Below are positions 1 through 10,826 of a stretch of 64,000 nucleotides of DNA, piece after piece. The position numbers and the translations under genes are program-made. Numbering within the stretch: the first letter of the stretch is position 1; the number at the start of each line of letters is the position of its first letter. Source of the DNA: Ailanthus altissimus. Taxonomy: Eukaryota; Streptophyta; Magnoliopsida; Sapindales; Simaroubaceae. The DNA lies in NCBI GenBank assembly GCA_946807835.1, contig OX327684.1, positions 35,586,501 to 35,650,500 of the forward strand, given 5' to 3'. A model generated the notes under the pieces. That model saw only the letters and a list, made by a program, of their open reading frames with translations. It did not search any database and was not told the DNA's origin.

Positions 1-2558
1 AATATTTTAAAATTTTCATCTTAAATTAATGTGTTAAATGATAAAATAGTAAAATTTTAAATCTATCTATTACACTATTTTTATTATTTAATAATTACTT
101 AACACATTATTTATAATAAAAAATTTTAAAATACTATTTAAAAATAAAAAAGTGTAACATTATTCATTCTAGAATTTATCTCATCTCAAAATTCTAGATT
201 AAAACTCTCTATCGCTTTTTCTCATATTTTTGAAAACTCTTAAAATAATGTAGTCTAGTTCCTTAAAAGATAATTGCCTGCTCTTCCTATGTTACAAAAG
301 TGTTATAAAATAAATAATATTACACTTTTTAAATAGTATGTAAACATTTTTTTTTACCTAAAATAACATGACAAATAATTATCTTGAGTAGTAAAATAAT
401 ATTATAGGTGATTTTGAAAGTTATATTGAGTGCTTAGTACATCACTTTAAATTAAAATATATATATTTTTCCATATCATAATTAATACTTAAATTTATTA
501 TCTTTTTAATGTCAATAGTGTTATGAGTAGTCAATCTTCATCTGGAGGCGAACTTACAACAGGGTATAGGGGCGGGCTATAACCCCAATAAGCCCTAAAA
601 AAAATTAATTTTAACAATAATTTTTAACTACTTTTCCTTTTAAATGTAGGTATTTTTATATATGCTTTAGCCTTTACAAGATTTTATTTTAGACACTAGA
701 ATCTTTTATAATTTAAATTTAAATTTTATAATATTTTGACTTTGATATTTTAATCTCTCCATACTTTAGATTCTTGGTCCATAGCTGTCTTGACCAATGG
801 TTTTTCTTTTTTTTTTCTCAATTTTTATTACATTTATTTTTGTTAGTATTATTAAAAAATTAGTGATTTAATAATTTTAATTAGGCAAGAATTGAGAGAA
901 ATACCAAAGAGGAGAGTCATAAGAAGTATAGAATATGTGGGATATATACGGAGAAGTCTATGATATGTAGGACATGAAGGGGGAAGTGAAACGGAACTCG
1001 AAGATACAAAAGAAGCGAAGAAAACAAGCGGGAGGATACCAAGGCTGCGTCGCGGCGCCAAAAGCGACAGAGAGTTCGTTTTGATTCAGATTTCAAGTTT
1101 TGGAAAGTTTAAGACTTCCAAAACAAGAGGACTCTTACTCCAATAAGAAATAGAGTTAGTAAGCGCAAAATAAACTCTATATAAACACTTGTAATCCCTT
1201 TAGTTGAATATTAAACATTAAGAGAGACTCTAAAAGGGGGGAAGAACTGGGTAAATACTAAGTGCTTGTGTGCGCTAGGGTGGAACTATTGTTTAGGTGT
1301 TCATTATTCGTGATAGAATAAGGGTACACTAAACATTAGGTCATTTTGAGAGTTTTTCATTGGGTTTTCCTTATAAAATCTTTAAGGAGTTAATAAGAGA
1401 GGTTAAGATCCTTTGATCCACTGTGGATGTAGACAATTGGTCGAATCACGTAAGATTGTGTTGTGCTATTTTATATTCTACTTTAGATTCTTACTATTTT
1501 ACTTGATAAATAAGTTATTTAATTGCACAAAAAAATTATGGTTCTAAGTTAGTCTTGAAATTTTTTGCTTTAATTTAATCTTAAAATGGTGAAAAATATT
1601 CCTCCCTATCAAGTATTAAATTTAATTTTTTCACAAAACATGAGTGCGGAAATAAGGATTCTTTTTAGGAATGTTTTTGTAGAGATTTAAGTTTTGGAAC
1701 TATTTTATTAAATACAAATTAAAATTTTAAATAAAATTAATGATTGGTGATGTGACAAGATGAAAAAAAAAATGAGGTCTTAGTAGTCCCGAATAATTTT
1801 GACAAAGGACTATTAAGCTTGGTAAAAGGGGTATCTATTAAGATACAACACGAAGATTCAAGATCAAAAATAATTGATGGACATATATTAAGAGCCAATT
1901 ATTAAAATATTTATTATTTGAGTCTTATTTGTATTTGTTATTTTAGTAGGATTATTATAGTGTTTGAGTTATAATTTTATAAAAAAAAATTTAAGTTTTT
2001 TACTTAATAAAATTTATTTTTCATTTATTCATTAGGATTTTTTTGTTTCTTTAGAATTACGTTAGTTATTAATATAAATAAATTTGTATTTATAATATTT
2101 TAACAATTATTTTATTAATATTATTTCAATTAAATTGCAGACTTGGCAACTTTCTTTTTATAAGAATTATTTTTTTTCATGGATTTGACATATATGTTAG
2201 AATGCCATTTAATATTACTTTCGCGTTAGGTGAAATTTTTTTAAAAAAATTTGGAAATAAAATAAACCTATTCACTAAAATGATGAAGAATAACTCAAAT
2301 TCTAATATACATATAGTGGATTATGTAGTTCATTATATGATAAGTATTTAGACACGTGAAATTTTTTTGTAACGCATCATAAATTTTATAAAAATTTATG
2401 AATTAATTAAATAATGTCATATAACAGTATTATCCTCAAATTGAGTAAGGCAATAACCTTAAATGAAATTCACAATGATTTAACTTTGAATTTGTAAATT
2501 GTAGAAATATTTACATTATTGATTGTGAAATTCCCGGGCAAGAAGTAGCTAGGGTATT
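1..2558. other. AT-rich intergenic region, possible old LTR relic
   Basis: No supported gene. The sequence is strongly AT-rich with short frames only. Around 1060-1520 the composition changes: a TATA-like box lies near 1177-1186, followed by a purine-rich stretch and an LTR-leader-like segment, which could be the remains of an LTR. I find no second copy in the window, so the relic call is weak. Confidence 0.3.
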
Positions 2559-3523
2559 TTGGTGAGACCTCGCAGAAATAATCCAAAAGAGGACAACACA
2601 AAGTCTTTAAAATGTTCACATTTGGTGATATTAGTCCTCTCGGAGTACAAAATGGAAAAGTCCTTCCACTTCCATCCTTCTTCGCCCATTGTTAATCCTC
2701 TTGATTTTAGTATCAAAAGCACATACCGAAATTTCCCACATTCTTTTAAGTTTTATACAAGCCTTGATCAACGTGCTTCAAAATTGACTTCGAAATAAAT
2801 GCTCCTCGCCGGAGCTCTGATCCATATGCTTGAATATCCAACGGCTAGGACCCTTCTTCGAGCTCCCCCCTCGACCATTGTTCCCTATATGAGCCATCTC
2901 CAATCCTTGCCCTACCGGAAGAAACACGAATCTTACGACACGTGTCCCCGATTCCAGCACTCCTTGCCATCCAAACTCAGATGTATTTTGGCTTTGGCAT
3001 GCATTTTTGCAAGCCAAAATAGCTCATTCCTTAGTAAACTTGTAGCAAACTTCAAAACCCTAACAAAATCATTACCCTTACTATCCAATGCCAAAAAGTC
3101 CACACCCAGTAATTCTGTCATCGCCTTCTCTGCTTCTCTCACTATCACCTTTGACGCTGATTTGCTGGAGTCATGCATGACTTTAACGTAGGCTAATCTC
3201 GATCTTTCATCTGGGACTATACACACGTGTCTTGCCCACGTTTGACGGGTTGTTATAGCTAGGCCGATGGTAGTTGCTATCTGACCGCCGTCTGTCCAGG
3301 CTTCCACGATGCTTTTGGTGTTCCAGCCGGCTGCACGGCTGAAAGGAGCTCGGCTACGCCCAATTCTTCGATATTTTCACATTGCAAATGAATGTAAAAC
3401 AAATTTTAGCATATTATAGATTAACGAAAAACAACTTACACATAAGTAAAAGAGCTTCGAAAATCAATTAGGTGCATGGGTTCAAGGTTAGAGGGGCGCT
3501 TGGTGATTTTACAGTATCTATAT

Positions 3524-3914
3524 AGTTAAATTGATCTCAAAAATGGCATTCAACTAAATGCTTGTTCTTTGGAGGGAAAAACTACAAACTGGTGAGCTGG
3601 AATTTCTAATGAGCTGGAACAGCATCCTGGAAGATGACAAAATTACAAAGTGTGTGTGTGCAGCTGTCAAGGCCAATAAGAGTGTATCAAGTACTGGACA
3701 CCTGGACCAGTGGAGGATGAATCGAGAATATAGGGACTGCAATGACAGAATGCGTTATAACAAATTATTTGAATTGTACAAAGAATATTTGTACATATGA
3801 TTCTTTTATCTTCTGTATAAATTATACAGTATTGTAATACATTCATTTCAATTCCAGAAATACAAAAACCAATCTGCTTGCATTTGCTCTGTTCTTCATC
3901 AACAAAATCTATCT
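3524..3914 (+). repeat. Copia-1 5' LTR
   Basis: This segment matches 8264-8654 except at 6 positions. The 3' boundary is fixed by the primer site that follows at 3915. The 5' boundary is the point where similarity to the 3' LTR begins, AGTTAAATTG. The termini are AG...CT rather than the usual TG...CA. Confidence 0.9.
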
Positions 3915-3926
3915 TGGTATCAGAGC
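3915..3926 (+). other. Copia-1 primer-binding site (initiator tRNA-Met)
   Basis: TGGTATCAGAGC lies directly after the 5' LTR. It is the standard plant primer site, complementary to the 3' end of initiator tRNA-Met, for minus-strand cDNA synthesis. Confidence 0.95.
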
Positions 3927-3942
3927 AAGGCAGCCAATAACA

Positions 3943-4913
3943 ATGGCTAATCCAAGCTCGGTCACTGGAATACCAGCTGACATTCTTGCAAACAATATGC
4001 AAAGACTCATCCCTAATGAGACCATAAATAATCTCACCTTTGCAGTCCCAATCAAACTTGATAGGAACAACTACATCATATGAAAAACACAAGTTCTACC
4101 CTTCATTAGGGGAAATGAACTTGATGATTACATAGATGCAAGCAAGCACATCCCAAATCGTTTCATCACAACATTGGATGAGAACCAAGCTCCCAGAACC
4201 ATTTCAAATCCCTTGTATGGACTCTGGAGGAAACAAGATCAGTTATTGCTTAGCTGGTTACTGTTCTCACTGAGTGAAAACATACTTAGCTCATTCACTG
4301 ACTGTAGCACATCCATGGATCTGTGGTTTGCCTTAGAGATGATGTATTGCTCTCAATCAATGGCACACATGATTGAAGTGAAGAGATAACTCAATGTCAC
4401 AAGGAAAGGCTCAATGAGCATGAGTGACTGCTTTACTAAGATGAATAAACTTGCTGGAATACTAACAACATCTAGAAAGCCTATTTCAGACATAGAACTC
4501 ATTCAATTCATCTTAGGGGGACTGGGGTCAGAATATAATCCTGTTGCAGTGATCATAACGTCCAATCTGAACCATACTACCCTAGAAGATGCTTATGCAT
4601 CACTGCTGAATTTCGAGGGAAGATTGGAAAGGAATGCCACTAAAAACACTGACCTTGAAGCCAACATGACTTATAATAGAGCAAATCAGAGAAGAAATCA
4701 GTTTGGTAGAGGTACTGGTGGCAGAGGAACTCCATCCTATGGTAGAGGTTCTAATCACAACTACAACAAGCAGAACTACAACAAAAAAAAGAAAAGATGA
4801 AGCAACAAGTGAACAAGGAAAAGCCAAAAATCACTTATCAAATTTGCTGGAAACCAGGACATGAAGCAATGGACTGCTGGCATAGATTTGAGCAAGACTT
4901 CACACCAAAATAA
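3943..4913 (+). pseudogene. Copia-1 gag remnant
   Basis: The gag frame starts at ATG 3943 (MANPSSVTGIPADIL). It is broken by TGA at 4081, where a Trp codon is expected, by TAA at 4387 and by TGA at 4798. A frame change lies in the A-rich run just before 4797. The UBN2/gag core is visible between about 4240 and 4630, followed by an RGRG-rich basic stretch. The zinc knuckle near 4835-4885 has lost its first Cys: it reads YQIC-WKPG-H-EAMD-C where C-x2-C-x4-H-x4-C is usual. It cannot encode a working nucleocapsid. Confidence 0.85.
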
Positions 4914-7900
4914 ACCAATCAACAAAACTCAGCATATATTGCTGCTCAGGAGGATGAGGAAGATGAAGGGTGGTACTTTGACAGTGAAGTAACAAATCAC
5001 ATCACCAATAATCTCAACAACTCGACATCAAAGGCTGAATACAAAGGTAATCAAACTTTAATAGTAGGTAATGGCAATAAATTGAATATCTTTCATGTTG
5101 GAACCTGTATTCTGTATCTACCATACACTAATGAACCCTTGATACTCAAACATGTCCTCTTTGTGCCTAAAATGACCAAAAATTTAATAAGCATATCAAA
5201 ATTACTACAAGACAATGAAATCAGAATACAGTTTTTTCATGATTTGTGTGTTGTGAAGGACAAGATGCAGAAGGTGCTTCTTCGAAGAATGGCTAAGGGT
5301 GGTCTATATCAGATGGTTATGGCAGAAAGCTCCTTTAACTCTACAAATGTTAATTCTCCCAAGTCTGCTTTCTCATTGTTTGCTGTATTTCCAACAAAAG
5401 AGTCCAAAAAAGGTTTAGTTCACCTCTCATAAGAGTTTCATGATCCTGATTTGTTAAACAAATTGTCAGTGCTTCATAGACAAATTGGTCATCCTAGTGA
5501 TTTGGTTTTAAGAAGAGTTTTGATGTCATGTAACAAGTTAGTCACCTTGAATAAAAATATAAAATTACCCTTCTGTGATGCTTGTGAAATGGGAAAGAAC
5601 CACAAACTGAGCTTCAGAAACTATGAAAGTTATACCACAAAACCACTTGAGATTTTGTATGCTGATCTCTAGGGTCCAACACCCTCCATCTTTGGAAATG
5701 GGTTCAGATATTACCTTAGTATTGTTGATGATTACTCAAGGTTCATTTAAATTTTTCCATTACAAACTAAATCACAAACCACCCACACTATACTGTCCTT
5801 CAAAAATTACATCGAAAAACAACTTGAGACACAGATAAAGACCCTACAAACTGATATAGGCAGTGAGTTCAAACCATTAGAATCTCACATAAGAAAATGT
5901 GGTATACACATGAGGCATACATGTCCCTACACATCAGAACAAAATGGAAGAGTTGAAAGAAGACATAGGCAAATAATAGAAATAGGATTGACGCTTCTAT
6001 CACAAGCAAAAATGCCTCTAAAATTCTGGTGGCAAGCTTTTGAGACAGCCATTCACTTAATAAACATGCTGCCAACACTTATTCTGAATCACTATACTCC
6101 ATACAAAAAAACTCCTTGGAAAAATACCTGATTATAGCAAACTTAAGGTTTTTGGCTGTGCATGCTTCCCACATCTGAAACCACTCAACAAACACAAATT
6201 AGATTTTCATACCCAAAAATGTGTCTTCATAGGTTACAGTTAGAAACACAAAGGTTATAAATGTTTGCTTCCCATAGGAAAGATTTTCATCTCTAGACAT
6301 GTAAAATTCAATGAAAATGATTTTCCCTTTGAAAGTGATGAATCCTACAAGAGTAACCAAACTTAATTACCTGACAGTAGCATGCATAAACAACTTATAT
6401 ATCTACCTTTTCAGAAGATGAACAAGAGTGCAACAATCCTTGATATAGACCAGCCAAGCTCAGACCAAGGGGAAGCAGCTAATGATCATGCCATTAATCA
6501 CATACAGTCACCACCAACTTCAATTACATCCACTCAAACACTTGAGACACACTCTGGCAGCCATCAATAAACACAAGAACCAATACATCAAACAGATCCA
6601 GATGAAAGGATACAACAACTACCAGAAATACCTACACACCCCATGGTCACCAGATCAAAGTCTGGGATATTCAAGCCCAAAATTTATCTGAAAAGTCTAG
6701 TGAGTAACACACATATAGATGTTCCAGCAAGTGCAAAAGAAGCAGTGAAACACTCAAAGTGGAGAGCAGCTATAACAGATGAATATCAAGCCTTATTGAA
6801 AAATGATACTTGGTCACTAGTCAATTACAAACCTGATATGAAAGTTATAAGAAACAAATGGGTTTACAAAATTAAATACAAGCCAAATGGTAAAGTGGCA
6901 AGATTCAAAGCAAGGTTTGTTGTCAAGGGGTTTCATCAAACTGAAGGTGTGGACTATACAGAGACATTCAGCCCTGTAGTAAAGTCAGCAACTATTAAGA
7001 TTGTGATTAGTCTTGCAGTACACTTTGATTGGGATATTAAACAAGTCGATATCAACAATGCTTTCCTAAATGGATACTTGGCTGATGAGATTTTTATGAC
7101 TCAACCTGAAGGCTTTGAAGATGAACGAAGGCCTAACAGTGTGTGCAAACTCAAGAAAGCTCTCTATGGGCTCAAACAAGCACCAAGGGCTTGGTTTCAA
7201 AAATTAAAATCAGCACTGGTACAATGGGACTTCAAGAACTCAAAATCAGATACTTCACTTTTTGTACTCAAGAAAAATGAAGATCTGGTGTTGCTACTTG
7301 TATATGTTGATGATATACTAGTAACAGGAAACAATGAAAGCTTCTGCAACTCCATAATCAACAGACTTGATCAGACTTTCTCACTTAAAGTTCTAAGATC
7401 CTTAAGTTACTTTCTAGGGATGGAAGTAAAAAGGGATGAAAAAGGTCTGCACATAAATCAAAATAAATATATCCTAGATATATTAAAAAAGGTGAGAATG
7501 TCAAAGTGCAAATCAAGTCAAACACCAATGTGTGCAGATGCGAAATTCATAAAGGAATGAGGAAATTTTTTTGAAGATGAAACTTTGTACAGAAGCACCA
7601 TTGGAGCTCTACAATATATGACATTAACAAGGCCTGAAATAGCCTTTAGTGTCAGCAGACTAAGTCAGTTTCTTCAAAAACCAAAGATGGAGCACTGGAT
7701 TGGATGTAAGAGAATCTTGAGATACCTGCAAGGAAGTTCAAGTCATGGATTACACTTCACCAGGAACAGAAAGTTAGAGCTCGAGGGTTACACTGATGCA
7801 AATTGGGGCAATGATCCAGATGACAGAAAATCAACTGGAGGGTACAACATCTTTCTTTGTGGCAACCTGGTGTCATGGAGCTCAAAAAAACAAAAGGTGG

Positions 7901-8256
7901 TTGCAAGATTAAGCACTGAATCCGAGTACAGGTCATTAGCATAAACAGAGGCAGAGATATCATGGATTAGCTCCTTACTATCTGAATTGCACATCAAACT
8001 CTCAGCAAAACCAATAGTGTGGTGTGATAACTAAGGAGCAGTTGCATTGGCCAGCAATCCAATATATCACGCAAGAACCAAACATATTGAAATCGATGTG
8101 CATTATATTCGAGATCAAGTTGTCAACAATGTGCTTAAAATTAAGTACATATCCTCCAAAGATCAAGTAGCAGACATAATGACAAAGCCCTTACCATCTG
8201 AGAGGTTTAACTATCTGAAGAACAAGCTCAAGGTGCTACCAGAACCTGAAGCTTGA
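4914..8256 (+). pseudogene. Copia-1 pol remnant (PR-IN-RT-RH)
   Basis: Copia-type pol, broken by stops and frame changes. The GAG-pre-integrase zinc domain is at about 5451-5650 (LHRQIGHPSD, then CDACEMGK). The integrase core follows, with a TAG at 5670 right after the first catalytic Asp region, and the ERRHR helix is near 5950. Reverse transcriptase is the best-preserved part (6643-7560, with NKWVYKIKYKPNG, DINNAFLNG and YVDDILVTG). RNase H continues from 7585 with TDANWG and STESEYRSLA, then a TAA at 7942 and the C-terminal DQVADIMTKPLPSERF at about 8165-8205. In-frame stops separate all these blocks, so no full product can be made. Confidence 0.88.
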
Positions 8257-8263
8257 AGGGGAG
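8255..8263 (+). other. Copia-1 polypurine tract
   Basis: GAAGGGGAG lies directly before the 3' LTR, the expected place for the plus-strand primer of a retrotransposon. Confidence 0.8.
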
Positions 8264-8654
8264 AGTTAAATTGATCTCAGAAATGGCATTCAACTAAATG
8301 CTTGTTCTTTGGAGGGAAAAACTACAAACTGGTGAGCTGGAATTTCTAATGAGTTGGAACAGCATCCTGAAAGATGACAAAATTACAAAGTGTGTGTGTG
8401 CAGCTGTCAAGGCCAATAAGAGTGTATCAAGTACTGGACACCTGGACCAGTGGAGGATGAATCGAGAATATAGGGACTGCAATGACAGAATTCGTTATAA
8501 CAAATTATTTGAATTGTACAAAGAATATTCGTACATATGATTCTTTTATCTTCTGTATAAATTATACAGTATTGTAATACATTCATTTCAATTCCAGAAA
8601 TACAAAAACCAATCTGCTTGCATTTTCTCTGTTCTTCATCAACAAAATCTATCT
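8264..8654 (+). repeat. Copia-1 3' LTR
   Basis: Second copy of the 391-bp LTR. It ends CTATCT directly before the TATAT target repeat and the continuation of the disrupted DUF1442 exon. Confidence 0.9.
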
Positions 8655-8703
8655 TATATAGGCATTTGAAGTTGTTTCCGGAGAGCATACAAGCTTCATC
8701 TTC

Positions 8704-10280
8704 TCTGTATAATGTTTATGGACTATTCTATATTAATATTAGAAAGGTTTTACAATATTGATGAGAGAAAAGACAAAAATAAAATAAAAAGACAGCAAAA
8801 ATATTTAAGAAAAAATCAAAAAATTTAATGACTATATTATTATTGTAATTTTATTTATTACAAATGTTATATAAATAGCCTTTATATAAGTTTTAGATTA
8901 ACATAAATAAGAAACATAAATACATATAAGGAAATTAAATATAATATATTAATTATAAAATATATATGATAAGAATTAATTATCTTAATTTCTTTATATA
9001 TTGAACAATTGATAGTAAAATTATTTGTATAGTTAGATTAATAGTTGAATATCATCACCTTTAATTCTCTAATTCAAATTATTTTCAGTATTATACTAGG
9101 CTTTAATTCCTGTATCATATTTTATTTATATATATGAAACATGTCACTTTTTGAACTCGTAGTAGAAAGATGAAAACAATATCTTGTTATGAGATGAAAG
9201 GAAATAAATAAAAAGAACTCATATCTGAGTAGACAGTAATTATTTGAATTGATCATCTGAAGTGGTTTCTTTACACTTAAAAAATTTATAGGTTGAGTTA
9301 TTAACAATCTGTTCTGATGACCAAATCTTATGTTAGCATACTTTAAGACCATTTGTTGTCCTTGTCTTGTTATTACTTGTTTTTGAAAGAATTGCAAAAA
9401 CCACTGATTACATTCCTACCCAGAATTAACAACAAGCCTACCAAGTTATAACTCGTAACCTAAGAAGATAAGTTTAAAATTATTATCCTTGTGTGTGCTC
9501 ATACACAGTGAGCGACTCACTGCGTTAATGGTCACCTAATTAAGTTAAATAACCACGACTGTTATTATGAACCTTGAATTTTCTCATCCCAGATGCCAAT
9601 CTCTCGATTGTTTTCTGAAAGATTGAAGTTACGAAGTGCTTTTGATAAGTTATAAAAACGTGACTGTTGTATGAGAAAAAGAACCCATGACATAATCCAC
9701 TAAATTATGGACGTGAACCACACACATGGGGCGTACTCACATGTGCCTTTATCATATTTTATCAAATGGGATAAAGAACGGAAATGAACTACAAAATGGA
9801 TCCATGTTGAACATTCTGAATATTCTAATGGCTCGCCTTGTCTTTGGTGCAACTAATTTAGCCAGTATATGAAGGCATAAATAAATTAAGCTATACGGGT
9901 TAATTTTTTTCACTTGCTTCTTAGATGGGTTTGCGTACGGGCTTGAAGAGCAATATCTGTGCTAATGCATCAGTCTGAACCTTTCTCCTGCGTGATTAAT
10001 GCTCTCTTTTTATTATTTTTAACAAAAAGCAAAGAGTGAGCAAATGGTTTATAACTATTTCATTGTCAGTTACGTCCGCTTGAGAAATACGGCGATGTAT
10101 ACAGAACAAATACAATAGTTGCCAGAGCCTACAATACAACTAGAAAATTGAAGATAGATAAAATTGGCCAGGGGTGTCAACATAGTGGCGATATGATGAA
10201 TTAAGTCGGGCTGCTCTGTATATAAAAAACTAAGTTACAACATAGCAGAGAAAAGAAAAATAAGCGGATGACGGCTGGTG
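8704..10280. other. Intergenic DNA upstream of the dead DUF1442 gene
   Basis: AT-rich sequence with only short frames. It would have held the promoter of the minus-strand DUF1442 pseudogene. I see no gene or clear element here. Confidence 0.5.
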
Positions 10281-10285
10281 GTTAA

Positions 10286-10697
10286 TGCTGGTAGCTGGCA
10301 CCGTGTGCCAGCTACACAATTGCTGGCACACGGTGCCAGCAATTTTCCAGCAAGGTGGACAGCCAATTCTTGGCTGTCCACCATGCTAAACTCTCCCTAT
10401 AAATGGGAGAGTTTAGCAATTCATTTTCATTGCAATTTAGAGAGAGTTTCTAAAGTTTTGAGAGAGTTTTTGAGTGATTTGAGAGAATTGGGTGTATTGG
10501 GGTTTTTGGGTTGTAAGGCTAAAACACTACAATACTTGTATTCTCCATTTCTAATAGTAAGAGATTCTTCTGTCTTCGCCCGTGGACGTAGGCTAAAAGC
10601 CGAACCACGTAAACTTGTCTTTGTCTTATTTTATTTTCATTTTTTTTCTCAATTTCGCTTTAGCTGCGACCCTGCATCACCCCTCAATTTCCCAACA
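10286..10697 (+). repeat. Copia-2 5' LTR
   Basis: The 412-bp LTR has a U3 built from four consecutive perfect hairpins (10291-10418), the last with a TATAAAT box in its loop. The transcript start would fall near 10430, in the stretch rich in GAGAGAG. The end CCAACA is followed by the primer site. Confidence 0.95.
10291..10418 (+). promoter_or_regulatory. Four-hairpin U3 promoter of Copia-2 with TATA box in a loop
   Basis: There are four inverted repeats in a row. Stem 1 is 10291-10301/10305-10315 (11 bp, loop CGT). Stem 2 is 10318-10329/10333-10344 (12 bp, loop ACG). Stem 3 is 10354-10366/10370-10382 (13 bp, loop TTC). Stem 4 is 10384-10397/10405-10418 (14 bp, loop TATAAAT). All stems are perfect. 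The loop of stem 4 is the probable core promoter TATA box. The 3' LTR has the same array at 14840-14967. Confidence 0.9.
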
Positions 10698-10699
10698 AG

Positions 10700-10711
10700 T
10701 GGTATCAGAGC
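10700..10711 (+). other. Copia-2 primer-binding site
   Basis: TGGTATCAGAGC starts 2 nt after the 5' LTR. It is complementary to the 3' end of initiator tRNA-Met. Confidence 0.95.
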
Positions 10712-10826
10712 TTCTGGTTGAAGGAGGTCACTATTCACGTATACAATTACTGTTCATACGTACGGTTACTATTCACGTGAAACAGTGGGAGCCGATCCTA
10801 GCAGAAGTAGTTCGTGGTGAAAAGCA

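Larger units (their letters stand above)
3524..8654 (+). mobile_element. Copia-1: decayed Ty1/copia retrotransposon
   Basis: A full-length but non-functional Copia element in plus orientation. It has two LTRs of about 391 bp, a TGGTATCAGAGC primer site, gag, protease/integrase, reverse transcriptase and RNase H remnants in the copia order, and a polypurine tract. It is flanked by TATAT (3519-3523 and 8655-8659). The repeat can be read as TATATAG (7 bp) because AG is shared. The LTRs differ at 6 positions by eye (about 1.5%), so the insertion is fairly recent although the coding frames are full of stops. It may have been non-autonomous when it inserted. The target is exon 1 of a DUF1442 gene. 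Confidence 0.93.
2778..8699 (-). pseudogene. DUF1442 gene, disrupted by Copia-1 in exon 1
   Basis: This is a minus-strand DUF1442 (methyltransferase-like fold) gene broken in several ways. Exon 1 starts at the ATG at 8697-8699 and reads MKLVCSPETTSNAYI up to 8655. It resumes at 3523 with DTVKS after the retrotransposon, so Copia-1 sits inside the exon and removing it restores the frame. Exon 2 runs from about 3381 (CENIEELGVAELLSAV) to the stop at 2778-2780 (ending GEEHLFRSQF). It needs a one-base correction near 3335 (before AAGWNTKSIVEAW) and another near 3024 (before AILACKNA). The expected splice donor after the VKS codons begins CC instead of GT, and the acceptor reads TTGCAA instead of TTGCAG. 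The intact paralogue at 16768-17560 has the same exon layout and the same C-terminal GEEHVFR. The gene is clearly dead; the order of the lesions cannot be told from this copy. Confidence 0.9.

Noticed and set aside
1060..1520. Possible full LTR element near the left edge
   Set aside because: A TATA-like box and leader-like text are present, but no second LTR, primer site or target duplication can be seen. It is kept only as a weak relic note.
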